A DNA stretch of 64,000 bases from Omphiscola glabra (Eukaryota > Mollusca > Gastropoda > Lymnaeidae). Below, one piece after another: positions 23,278 to 34,577 of this stretch (the first letter of the stretch is position 1; each line of letters begins with the position of its first letter). The position numbers were made by a program, and so were the translations under genes. The stretch covers positions 28,101,315 to 28,165,314 of the forward strand of contig OZ024794.1 of the NCBI GenBank assembly GCA_964017045.1. Reading direction: 5' to 3'. Below the pieces are notes generated by a model. It was not told the origin of the DNA. It saw only the letters and a list, made by a program, of their open reading frames with translations, and did not search any database.

Positions 23278-23805
23278 TTATTTTGGCCACTGTAAGGCAC
23301 AGAGTTTTTCATGAGAGCCCATGGAAGACTTGTAGCAAAATGCCTTGCCACAATAGGAGCAGCAATGTGGCTTAACACCTTTATGCTGGTTCACATGGCC
23401 GTCCAAGTCATTCTTATTGTACATGAACTTTCCACAAAATGGACACTGGAACCGGGCTGTTTTTGAATGCTTTACTTCCATATGTTTCTTAAGGCCTATC
23501 CGTTTTCTAAAGCTAGAAGGACATACTTTACACACAAACTGATGCAGAGGAATTTGGTGGGCATCATGCAAGTGGTTGTCAATTCGTTCCTGCTGGTCCG
23601 CTCTGTAAAAGCACATTGAGCAACAGTAGGACAAGACTGGTTGTTGACAGACTTGGGTGTGAATTCTGAAATCCTCCTCGGTGCGAAACATACTTGTGCA
23701 GAACACACATTCATAAACAATCCCTGCTTTTAATTTGGCAGCTCGGCCTTGTGAAGGTAATTGAGGATAGGCAGAATGGCTCTCTAGTGTTGAGGGTCCA
23801 CTGAT
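23278..23805 (-). CDS. Gene A alternative terminal exon, zinc-finger tail 1 (five fingers)
   Basis: The acceptor CCATTTCTCTACCTCGCCAG precedes ATC AGT GGA in phase 0, and 176 codons including the stop end at 23278. Reading from the acceptor supplies the first finger in full (YECVFC...HTQVC, C2HC), which a Met start would truncate. It is followed by CSMC...HLHDAH, CKVC...HMEVKH, CPFC...GHVNQH and CSYC...HEKLC (C2HC). It is the zinc-finger exon nearest the micro-exon at 30879-30901 and a close duplicate of tail 2. The expected product is a nuclear DNA-binding isoform joined to the gene A head. Confidence 0.8.
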   Translation of the reverse strand: MSGPSTLESHSAYPQLPSQGRAAKLKAGIVYECVFCTSMFRTEEDFRIHTQVCQQPVLSYCCSMCFYRADQQERIDNHLHDAHQIPLHQFVCKVCPSSFRKRIGLKKHMEVKHSKTARFQCPFCGKFMYNKNDLDGHVNQHKGVKPHCCSYCGKAFCYKSSMGSHEKLCALQWPK

Positions 23806-26559
23806 CTGGCGAGGTAGAGAAATGGGTGGAATGTGTTAACTGTGAGCATCGTAGATGTCATTTGCAATGTGAATTAACAGCAAGATGAAAATACAACATA
23901 CTCAGCCAAAGTTCTTCTTGCTGTTTTTTAATCCAATATCCTTTATCTGTTGTAAAAAAACTTATAAACACAATGGCTGTTGAATGAACACAGACTCTCT
24001 CTCCCATCTAACTTTATCTGTTTACAGACCACATGAATTAAATATTATTCTATATCTGGGGTAATATATACAAAACTGGACTTGATTCTGGTGGTGGTGA
24101 TTTTAACAGCATCAATGGTTCAAAGGCTGAAGTTATGTTAACATTGTCACAAAGTCAACTCTTTACATATACTATGAAGTTTGATGCAAAACTGACATTA
24201 CTAATAGAAAAGATGAGAATGGTTTTAAATTAAAAACTAAACTAGCAATGGACTACAAACAGGTTATGTAAAATATTATCCCACCATGCAAATGAAGCAA
24301 TTATTCCATCCAACCTAAAAAAATGCTCTCTTCCATTGTGCATATCTTTGTATAAAGCAATACTATGAACAGATCAGCTGTTGTCATGTACAAGCAAAGT
24401 GTGGTGAAGGATGTACAATTTTAGATTCTATGGATCTGATTTCAACAAAATTTCCATGCTTCACTAAACTATTATCACTAAACTAATTAATTGTGACAAA
24501 TTGATTTTTATTTCATAAAAAATAAAGACACTACTTATTCCTTTGGGAGCAAAGAATCCTTTTTTTAATCTGAATAAAAAGCAAATAAACAAATATTTTA
24601 AGGACCCATTTTTACATGTATTATTAGTGCTTAAATGTTGCATTATTCTTTACGAAGATGTTGATTTTAAGCATTAACTATTCCAAGAGAAAATTAAGGA
24701 ATTATTAGAGATGTGTATATTAAACCATTGTGTTCATAAATTGTTGAATTTAGAGAGCCCTTCCTAACTGTTGAAGTAGCTTAATGTAACCTGTTGAGAA
24801 ACAAATCTGAAAAAAATTGTAAAGAATGGGGTTTGAGCTCACATATGTATTAACACGAACAACCTGAATGAACTGAGTTATTTCATTTAATTTTCAAAAA
24901 ACCTAACAACTACCACTAGCATCCCATCATGTCCATGTCTATATGTACACTTTTTCTTTGTAAAAAATTTTGATTTAAAACATGGCAGTATTAAGGAGAC
25001 TGATCCGTGTCAAATTTTTATAGGTCCAATTTCACCTTTCTAGGTTAGGACAAGGGGACATTTGCTAAAAAAAAGTTTCAACCCAACTGTGTGACTGGAG
25101 AAGTAAAAAATGAAAAAGAAAAAAAAAAAAGACATTTACCCCTTATTAACATTAAGATTTACTACTTGTTTCACTCACTCATTAAGGTAAAACAAAAATA
25201 TTTTTAAGTAGTCATTTCAATGGAGCTTAACAGGATAGGGGCAGGAAACACTCTTACAATTGTAAAGTCCAAATTAAAACTTCCTATGACTGCTAGGAGA
25301 TAACATTGCTAGGAGTTCAAATAACTGTAAAAAGTGGTGACCTTAGTCAATGTTCAACCAGATTGGTGAATCATTTTATTACAGTTATGCCATATGTTCA
25401 CCACATGGTCTCAACCAGCAGAACTTTTTCAGTTGACCGAAGCCTTTCCTGCCAGCTTTCTTTTGATAAGTAATCTCATTTTTCTTCTGTTCCCTTAAGT
25501 CAGGGTTTACCAACTACTTCTATACTCTGCAAGCCCATCGCATTGTTTGATCAAGCCTCATACTCCTTAAAAATTGTTTGACTTAACTTAATTCTCACCC
25601 CACTTTGAAAACGAAAATTTCAATGCATTTTAAATTACAAAGAGAACAGTAGAACTTAGAAAATAAACTTGTCACATATAGTCAATTCTTAAAGAGTAAA
25701 AACGTCAGTGGCTCCTCTTTTCTTTTAATCACTTTTCCTAGCAGCCAATACAATGCCATTTTGAACTCTCTAGGGTGGGAAGCGGTAAGATGTTCTGTAA
25801 TATTAGGAGGGGTGGTAGGATTTCGTAAGGGGGCGCTGGTGAATTTTGATTTGCTAACTTCTTAAAATCAGAAAACTTTTTAAAAAAATAAACAAACAAT
25901 TTTAGATTTTTAGCATTAGAAAAAGTTATGAATAGATATAACTAAGATACAATAAATACCCTTAGACCAACCAGGAAAGATCTTTGGTCTTTTCAAAAGT
26001 AGGCCCAGTTATAACAACAAAATGTGTATACTTAGCAAGGGAAATGAGCAGACAAGCCTAATAAATTGATTGAAGATGCGTCGCTGACAGATTTTATACA
26101 TTATTTACATGGGACACTGAAATAAAACCAGTGGAAGCTAAATGGTATAACTTCTATTATGTTTTAGCTTTCATGAACATCACTTGATTCCGTTGTTTAA
26201 TAAATAGTGGTTATACATGGGATTAAAAAAAACTGATAGTGCTTGGTGTGATTGTGTTTTAATTTTAATTTTTTTTAGAAATGGTGCAGCAGTTCACTTG
26301 TTCTTCATATAAAAAAATCTAAAGCTAAGCCATTTTTTTTTAAAGCAAAGAAAAGCTTATTTAAAAGATATTTTTTAAGACGATAATTTTAAATAAAATG
26401 TATTCCTAATTAGAATACGTTAAAAAAACGATTCTCGAGACACACAGTTTTTGTTGATAATTTTGTAACCAAGTAATATTTTGTTTAATCATTTTGTGAC
26501 GTTTGGTGAGAGAGAAGTTGTAAGGACATCATTTTATTAAAATTTTGTTTGTTCTAATT
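23806..26559 (-). other. Intron of gene A, little structure
   Basis: AT-rich intron. A CAGGGTTTACCAACTACTTC sequence near 25500 resembles a hAT end, but no partner end was located. A GC-richer patch lies at 25740-25850. No exon is recognised. Confidence 0.4.
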
Positions 26560-27778
26560 AATATTAAATAGCATTCAGAATAAAAATGGCAGAAACAAAC
26601 AGAAAGAATGTATACAATACAGTTTGGAATATCTCAGGTATGGATTTTTACAAGCAGAAACAAACAAGCAGATGCCAATGTGACTAATATGTCAAAAGCA
26701 TTTGTTTAGTCCCATTTACAACCTTCTTTCCACTAAACAACTCAACAGCTGGCTGAAAATTTAGCCACTACATAGAAAGAAAAAATTGCAGCCGTAGCAC
26801 ATCCTCAAAATATTTTCAATCACTGTGACAAACGTCAGAAGAAACCCACACTGTCAAATATGTTTTGCTATGCTTCTCAATAAAGCACAGGTGGTCAGCA
26901 TACAATATTTCATGATTCAATGCTATATAACAGTTCAGAAACGGCTGAGAATATGAAGATAATTTGTGCAGCATACTAGAGTCAACAGACTTTGCATTTC
27001 AACTGGTTGAGTCGACTTTTTCCAGGTATTGATGCATTGCTTTGGTTCAAGAATTATCGCCAACATCTGGTGGCAAAAAAGCTCAATGATCCATTGCACC
27101 AGTCATTAGTGTTGTGAATAAAATAAAAGACCATGCTCTCAATGATTTACTATTTAGGGAGCGCTGCACCGAGAGCGATGACAAATTAGCAGGTTTACTG
27201 CTGTATACTAAATACTGAAGTTCCCTTGCAATCAAACGACAAGTGTTTGAATTGCTTTTACAATTTATTTGACACGGGTGGAATTTTTTGACGATGCAAA
27301 TGTTTTTCAAAGTGCTAACCTCAAAGTCAAAAAAAAAAAAGGCACTGCTATTTATAATATAAATTTGTATAATTCAATTAAATAAATTTACAGTTTAAGT
27401 TGCAAATAAGACTTATCTTATTAAAGCCAATTGAGTTATCTCCACATTGTTATCTTAATTAATTATATTCAAACGCAGTCAGTTATTCCAAGCATGTCTG
27501 AACTAGAAGAGAAAAGTGGGATACCAAATAATGATCATGATGTATTTTATGACCATTTGATATGCTACTTAAAGATATGTTTGAGTAATTTAGAATCTAC
27601 TTTTGATTTAACATCCCAGATTGCGTAATGAAACCATTTTCGGATACTGAGACAATTGACCGTCGCGACCCACAGGTTGAGAACCAATGTTCTAACAGGT
27701 TAAGAAAGTGCGGCGGTCGGATGTGTTTATGGCCTCAAGGGGGCAATTGACATAAAAAGTTTGAGAACCACTGATTTA
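26560..27778 (+). mobile_element. Decayed hAT transposon remnant
   Basis: A degraded transposase segment (see 27040-27270) is followed by a right end, GTTTGAGAACCACTG, finishing at about 27775. A second similar end, GGTTGAGAACCAATG, at about 27680 suggests nested or duplicated copies. The left end was not found, so the start is a guess. The remnant lies in the large intron upstream of the zinc-finger tails, antisense to gene A. Confidence 0.45.
27040..27290 (+). pseudogene. hAT transposase fragment with stops and frameshifts
   Basis: Plus-strand frames read LVAKKLNDPLHQS, then VNKIKDHALNDLLFRE, then KLAGLLLYTKY, a stop, and RQVFELLL. This succession matches the hAT transposase block found in ZBED5-like and related proteins (AKK, I--HALN-RLF, LLLHTEVRWLS, VFELF). 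At least one stop and one frameshift break it. A minus-strand frame covering the same bases is a shadow. Confidence 0.6.
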
Positions 27779-27961
27779 GAGTGAAACTCTGGCTTAAGTT
27801 TTCTTTTCCGAGACATTTTCTGACAGAACACAAGGATTAATTTCTTCAAAACTAGATTTTCTTTTTTTTTTTTTTTTTTTAAATCTTTCTTATTGATATT
27901 TAAAATAAGTTAGTCATTGAGGTCCATTTACTTTTAATCTTAGCTAACATTCCACTTAGTG

Positions 27962-28385
27962 TGCTGGGTGGTAGAGTGGTCTAAACTAAGTCAATCCAAA
28001 GTTCGTGGTCTAGAATTCAATCCCCACCAAAGCCAAGTCAAGCATAAACATCACCAGCACGCCGGGTGGATAGGATTAGTTAACCTTGGATGGCAACTCA
28101 TCTAAGAGAAGGCAAACTCTGAATTCAAACTTAGAGATGGGGAGTCCCGTAGGCGGATAACATTGACACAATGACAAATTCGGATAACTCCTGGAACGCT
28201 ACTGGTGCCAAGCTGTATCATCCACATATGATGTTCCATTGGGTTATCCAAGTGTGTGGAAAGTGGAAATTTCCTTAGTTGGGAAACAGCTTATACTCCT
28301 AAAAAATAATCCCAGGCCTTGTGATTTCGTCCTGCGAAATCTACACCATCGTTACGTTGTGATGAATGTGGTAACGGCTGCCAGA
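27962..28385 (+). repeat. tRNA-derived SINE, copy 2
   Basis: It starts GCTGGGTGGTAGAGTGGTCT, an A-box-like tRNA promoter (TRGYNNARNGG form). A B-box-like AGAATTCAATCCCC follows at about 28012. The body aligns with copy 1 at 16137-16518 and ends near CACCATCGTTACGTTGTG. Polymerase III boxes at this spacing and an unrelated body are the usual layout of tRNA SINEs. It is opposite in orientation to copy 1. Confidence 0.75.
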
Positions 28386-30878
28386 AAAAAAAATGTACAC
28401 TGCTCTGTTTTTATTGAAATTATTTGATCATAATAATGGGGGGCACGGCAGCCCAGCAGTTAGTTGAACAATTTTACTGGAAATTTAAACTTCATCTATA
28501 CAAAATATTTATTTTGAAAGACTCCATCTGAGAAGCAATAGTCTAAAATAATATTTTAAGTGGTGTATTTGATGACTAACAAGGCATAAAATGAAAAATA
28601 TCATTTATAATTTTTAAAAATTGGTGTTAGGTTGGTTTATTTTTTTTAAGAGTAACACATTTCAATTTTTTAATATTTTAAATAGTTGATTTCAATAAAT
28701 GTTAAAGCGTACTTTATTTTATATGGGTTGAAATTTTTTTTAAAGACTTTAAAATTTAGAAGCAAAAAAAATTCTAAGAGAAATTAATTTTTATAAATTA
28801 CCGGTACGGAATAATTGGTCATTTCTGATCTGGATCTGCATAACTATTTATGTGAATGTTTAAACCAGAGCAAAAAAATATTTGTAATAGCAATTACAAA
28901 ATGAAATAATATTTTAAATGTCAAAACAAAGAAATATTTACAGTTAGCTGTGCCATATCAAAAAACAAATTTGACAGCCAAGTACTATAAAGATAACAAT
29001 TGGTTTAGATAAATGCCTTCTAAGAAAAATAGATGCAGATGGTGGGAATTTTATTACAAAAATGCTGCCTAGCTCAACAGTGGGGTTCTCTAATAACTGG
29101 AACATGGCCCTCCTTGCTTCATTCTCCAGCCCACTAAGTGTTTTAATCACAAAGGGTAATAATCATGAACTGTTTAAAGAATGAACATTAAAATTATGAC
29201 TACATTGTTAAACCTATCAATGCCATTTGTTCAATAGGATTAACACACAGGCAGTTCTCACTCTTCCTGCAAAGTTAATATAGGAAACTTTTTTATCACA
29301 CTGAAGTGAGATGGCCGGGTAAAGCAAAATGTTTTGACGAGTTTCACTCAAGAGAGACTGAAATAAACATTTCTCTGTTCAACCTTTGTTTGTAATCTCA
29401 CGTTCTTAACAGATCTAACCTCTTTTGAAGAAAAGATAACCTGAGTGAGGAAATATACCATTTCCCCAATTGAATTCATTGACAGAAGTTGAAATCACAC
29501 TCTTAAAATATTATGTGTAAGCAGGTTATAAAAATATTCATTTCAGTCTTACAAAACTCACTGATGATTTATATTGGCAGGAACACTGAGGTTAATGGCA
29601 TATCCGGATATCTAACAAACATATCTGTGCTAGTCGAGTTGAATGTTGGTAAACGAGTGACCGAAAAAATGTCCATGTCTGTTACCATGTACTGTTCAGC
29701 AATAATTTTATATGCTTATAAATTATAGATGTTACTGTAAAATGTGTACACCATGTAACAACTTTACTCATGTGTAATGGGATATGTTTACATTTTGTAA
29801 ATTCAACTTCATGAGATCTAATCTTCCTCGCATGGCCCCCAAGAGTGACTGGAGTTTGAAACACACACACACGCCCCCCACCCCCGTTTGATAGTTTAGG
29901 TTGGTAGATAAACAATATGCATTATGGTATGTGAATTAACTTTAACAATGCCCCTGCTGACATAAAATGGGTGATGGAGAGTTAAATGTACGGAATTTTA
30001 AAATATCAAAAGGAAAAAGTTCATTTAGAAGTGAATCTAAGAGAAATGGAGAGAGAAGTTGCAGTGGTGTGCGTAGCTAAGGTTAGTGCTGACTGGGATG
30101 GGCTGAGAATTTTTTTCCACCCTACTTCCACAAAGAAACTCTGCAGTTAGTAGAAAAGGCCACCCGCCCATATAAAGAGAGAAAAGAATTTGGCACCCAA
30201 CGCAGACCACCCTCTTCGCACCACCTTCCTACGCCGCTCAGTAGAAGGAGGATGGGGAAGATATCTGTAACTGTAAAAGAGTAGATGGAGGATGGGGGAA
30301 TATTTGTCAAGATATTAAAGCAATTGGAGCATGAAGCATGAGATGCAGTATGTGTTAAAGTTCCATTATTATGAGATCAGGGTAAATAATGGGTTTCAAT
30401 TTTCACTTTACTGACATCAATTAATGAGTACTTATTCAATTCCAACTATTTTTTAAGAATTATTAAGTATTACATAACAACGTGTCTTTCACTTATTTGC
30501 AAATGCCATTCAGAAAGACTTAAATTTCTGTTTTTATAAATATATATAATACATTAAAGATTACTAGCTTTGATTAACTTAATGTTATTAGAAAATATAA
30601 TTCACTTTTTAGCCCACAATATTTTGTCTCACAGAGACCAGGTCAACTTTTATCTATGGAGTTTACCAACTGAAAGTTTACAATGTGATACACCATTCAC
30701 TCATTTATTATCCAGTTTTTTTTTAAATTTAAGCTCTTCTTCTATGATCTTAACAACTTGGGTTGTTTTTTTCTCCATTTAAAAAAAAATATATCGTGCA
30801 AAGTAATTGCATCCATCAGGATTGAGCCTCACTTAAACTTAAATAAATAAAGTAGAAACAAAAATTATAATCACGTAC
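28386..30878 (-). other. Intron of gene A, no exon recognised
   Basis: AT-rich intron containing a short AC run followed by C-rich sequence near 29862-29885. A 68-codon minus-strand frame at 28944-29150 is open but lacks a recognisable domain or clear splice ends. Confidence 0.4.
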
Positions 30879-30901
30879 CTGGCTCTCTCTTTCATCTGTA
30901 C
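30879..30901 (-). CDS. Gene A 23-nt micro-exon, predicted phase adaptor
   Basis: On the minus strand the sequence CTCTAG|GTACAGATGAAAGAGAG...GCCAG|GTACGT gives an exon of 23 bases. Entered in phase 1 it completes one codon and adds T-D-E-R-E-S-Q, leaving in phase 0. This fits the locus exactly: all common exons of gene A end in phase 1, while all six downstream zinc-finger exons have phase-0 acceptors. It lies between the last phase-1 tail (32194-33854) and the first zinc-finger tail (23805). A donor four bases further on (GTAC|GTGATT) would keep phase 1 instead and break the zinc-finger frames. Such a short exon cannot be proven without RNA. The phase argument is the main support. Confidence 0.6.
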
Positions 30902-32193
30902 CTAGAGGAACGTTAAAAAATACTGTATTAAAAGTAATCAAGAAGCTATGGGAATCCTTAAATCCCATTTCTGATGTAAATTCAATCTTAAATATTTAAA
31001 AGGTACCTTTCAAACAATTAGAGTTCTGGGGGGAAAGAAAACAAAGTTTTATTTTTACGCTTTTTGGTACTATATTAATTTAAGGTTTATTTTAAGAAAA
31101 ATCAAGTACCAATTAGTTGCATGTCATATTGCGTGTCTAAAAAGCAATTTATGTATATGATATTTTATTTAATTGCAAGAAACATTTTCTATTAGGTCAC
31201 TGCCACAACACATCAGTAAATAACTTTTATTTTTTAAACCTCGATAAAAGAACATATTTGTAAGTGTCTTTGTTGGGAACATTTTCTAGTGCTTATAATA
31301 TAATGTATTGAATATTACCCCTATGTTTCATCATTAGTATACGGTAGTATTGAATATTGGCTTTGATATTACATTGCTTAAAGCATGTGTGTATAATCAT
31401 TGCTTTTGAAATGCTTTGTGTAAAATTTGAATTTTAAAAATATGTTTTAGTATTTTTCTATTTTTTTTTAAATTTGTCCTGAATTACAATTCCTGAATGA
31501 GTTGTTAACAAAACACTCCATGCAAAACAACCATCCTGTCAAAGTGAAATAAAAAGAAAGTTGAGAATATTTGTAATTTTACTAATAAATTGTTATAACA
31601 ATAAGATAGTGCAAACCAGTCATGTTTGTTTTTTTCAAACCTTTATTCAACATTTTAAAATTAACAAACTTGTATTAAATTTGTCTAACCCTTCAAACAA
31701 GCACTCCAAAAATAACTTTATTCAATATGAATATAAATAGCAACAGAAATTTTAATGATTTAATACATTAACATACTAAAAGAAATGTCAGTCTCTCATA
31801 AAATTAAAAACTTTGAAGAGTTCAGTGCATTGGTATAAAAATATCTTCTATTAAAAATAACATCAAAAGGTATTAGTGTCAACAAAATTATTATAACAGG
31901 CAATTTAAGTCCAAGTTATTTACTTTTCCCTTTAAGAACTCTCCAATAGAATTTAAATTCACATCACTTCAACTACATTCTTTTTTTTTTAAACTGACAA
32001 AATGTTGTCCTTTTTCTAAAAATGATTCTCACAATTTTAACTTTATTCCAGTTACTGTTCTGGAATTTCCAGAGTGTTTTTTAAAAGTTTTCTTTAAATG
32101 TCACATGAAATTTTAGTTGGTTCAGCAAAAGAATTATATTGTGTAACTGGTTTGTATTTGTTAGATTTTGCACTTTTTCACAAGATTTTTGTT
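30902..32193 (-). other. Intron and 3' UTR downstream of tail T2
   Basis: AT-rich. The right-hand 150 or more bases are likely 3' UTR of the exon ending at 32194. Nothing else is recognised. Confidence 0.45.
32042..32047 (-). terminator. AATAAA poly(A) signal, tail T2
   Basis: AATAAA on the minus strand about 150 bases beyond the stop at 32194. Its position is suitable for this terminal exon, but use is not proven. Confidence 0.45.
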
Positions 32194-33854
32194 TTATCCG
32201 AAATGTTGATTCTGAACATTATGAGTTGCTGCTATTAGCTCCACAATGTCCATTTCATTCCCATAAGTAATGGACTGTTGATGCTGATGAGAAGCATGTA
32301 TCCCTGATACTTGACCAACATACTGTGTAGAGTGATGAACATTGACAACAGAGGCTGTGGGCTGATGACTACTTGAGTGTTCATACACCTGAGGACAATG
32401 CATACCTACACTTCCAACAGGCTGGGTCATGCTAACTAAGGCACCCATAGACTGAGACCCATGAGGTTCTTCATTGACAGGGGCAGCAGGTATAACAGAC
32501 ACAGTAGTTCCTGTGCTGTTTACCCGAACCTTAGCCGCATATTCCCCTAGCCTTCGTCGCCTTTTATTTATAGCTCTCTTCTGCCTATAAACTTGATATT
32601 TTTCAGGGTCCTGTTTCAATTTTTTTCTATATTCCTTCATGCGTTCAGCATCTGTTGGACGAGATTCACCTGGGCTATACCTCTTTCTGGTTGGAACAAA
32701 AATTTCTTCCGCACCAGTCAAAATTCTTAATAATTTTACCTCTAGTTCTTTCATTTTTTCTTCATTAACTTTTTGTTTCTCTAAAATCTGCTCTCTCTCA
32801 AGCTGCTTCGCATACTCTTCTTCTGTCAATTCTGGCTTTACATCACTCTGTTTAGTCTCTGGGAGAAAATCATCCACTTTTAAAGGTAATATGGCCAGTT
32901 CAGCACTGTGCGATCCTGCTTCTGACCCAACAGTACTTGTAACAACAACGCGATATCCAGCCTCACCTATTTCAGCCAGCATTTTTCCAACAATTTGCTT
33001 CATTTTTTTCTTTAAACATATACGTCTAGTGTACTCAACTTTAATCTGATCCTTTGATTTATCCTGGCAGCTCTGCTGCACAAGTGTTGCCTTTCTGGAT
33101 TTTCCAGTAAGAGCTTCTGCAACATCATCAATGTTTTCAAGAGACAACTGCTGTGTGTTATGAGACACCACAGAGACAGATGACTTGTGAAGAATACATT
33201 TCTTTCCACCATTCTTCGACACCACTGTGATGCCTGGATCACTAACTTGGTTTCTTTTAAGCATTTCTGCCATTTCTAGCAGCTTTTGGTGTCTTTCCTG
33301 AGTTTTAAGCCTCAGAGCTTTTCTGTGCTCCTTTAACATAGATTCTTTGTTAGGTCCCTCTGGCATTGTTTTCCAGCTGATCCTTTTCCTTCGAATATTA
33401 GTATCCTGGGCCAGTAGCATGAGTTGTTCATTAGAAAGGCCAGATTCAGATAGAAGAGTCTTGAGTCGTTGTTTCTTCTGTTTGCTCTTTTTCATTTTTA
33501 ACACCTCTTTGATTTTCTTAAGTTTATCTTTATCAACACTGTCCAGAAACTTTTTCTTTGCCATTCGTATGTCCTCTTCAGAAGGCCCAAGCATATATCT
33601 GGGTGGACACATTACTAATTCATCCTGAACAATGGGCAGATCACACAGAGCTGCTAACTTGGCAATTAAATGTTTTAGGTCAATTAAGGTATTTGGGTGT
33701 AAGCAATCGGACTGAAGATTTGGTACGGACCCATCAACTTCTAAAGGGCCTTCACTTTTAGCAACAGATTTATTACTAGTTGAATGAATCTGCATTCCGA
33801 ATGTTGTCTCTTTCTCTGAAACATTCTCATTGCTGGCTCCTTCACAAGGGGTAC
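32194..33854 (-). CDS. Gene A alternative terminal exon T2 (basic, DPEKY-motif tail)
   Basis: The acceptor TTCTATCTGCAG precedes GT ACC CCT TGT in phase 1, matching the phase of the common exons. It gives a split codon plus 552 residues and a stop. The first in-frame Met lies 20 codons into the exon, so it is not needed as a start. There are no zinc fingers. Visible segments: a hydrophobic LIDLKHLIAKLAALCDLP stretch, a long Lys-rich helical region (KKIKEVLKMKKSKQKKQRLK and onward), a second charged coiled-coil-like part around residues 345-375, then RPTDAERMKEYRKKL, QDPEKYQVYRQKRA and INKRRRRLG, and a His/Ser/Gln-rich C terminus. The DPEKY-RxKR basic block recurs in tail T1 and is probably a DNA-binding or nuclear-localisation module. 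I cannot name the family. Confidence 0.8.
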
Positions 33855-33928
33855 CTGCAGATAGAACTCTACTTAATTCATATCATAACACAAATTAGAG
33901 CTCTCATTTTTATTTAAAAAATCTAACC

Positions 33929-34577
33929 CAGCGCTGTCCAACATTTTTGAGACTGTGGGGCATCCATAAATTTGTTGTGAAGCTGATGGCCTCACCAGAA
34001 AAAGTCAAAAGCAGTAACAGAAATTAATTTGAAATGTATCAAGTTTATTAAATTTAAATGCTAAAAGAAACGGCATTTATGTATGCATTCTAACGGAATA
34101 AGTGTCAAAAGAATAGCAATAAGAAAATAAACATTAAAACGTGTAAAGGTGAATTCCTTGGCTTTGTATTATGCTCGCAATTTTTTAACAATTTTTAATT
34201 GCAATTTAATAACTGCATCCCTCATTAAATCAATCAAAAAGAGTTCTGGTGCTACCACACATGGTTGAACATTTTTTAATGATTAAATTTCAATGTGCCG
34301 GAAATTCATTCGAAGGAATCCATGACATTCATCATTCAGTACTCATTTGGCAACAAATCTTTTTGCACATTACAATGCTTCAGATCATGTTGCAGATACC
34401 ATTATTTTAAGTCATGCTTCGCATATCCTCCAAATAAATGATTTTTTGTAGTTTCAATAAATTAATACAACCCTTTTTTTATAAAAAAAAATTTTTTGAA
34501 CATTTTATGACTTGATTGGACATATAAAACCACTTTGCAGGGTTTGTTGCATGCAGCGCAGATGTTGGACAGTGCTG
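33929..34577. mobile_element. hAT-like non-autonomous element (649 bp)
   Basis: The ends are inverted repeats: CAGCGCTGTCCAACAT at 33929 and the complement of CAGCACTGTCCAACAT at 34562-34577, 15 of 16 bases matching. CAG...CTG ends are typical of hAT elements. Flanking 8-mers ATCTAACC and ATCGCATT share only the first three bases and one other, so no good target duplication survives. It lies in the gene A intron between tails T1 and T2. Confidence 0.6.

Noticed and set aside
27962..28060. tRNA gene
   Set aside because: The A- and B-box-like motifs belong to a SINE head; the sequence is degenerate, a second copy exists and it runs into a non-tRNA body.
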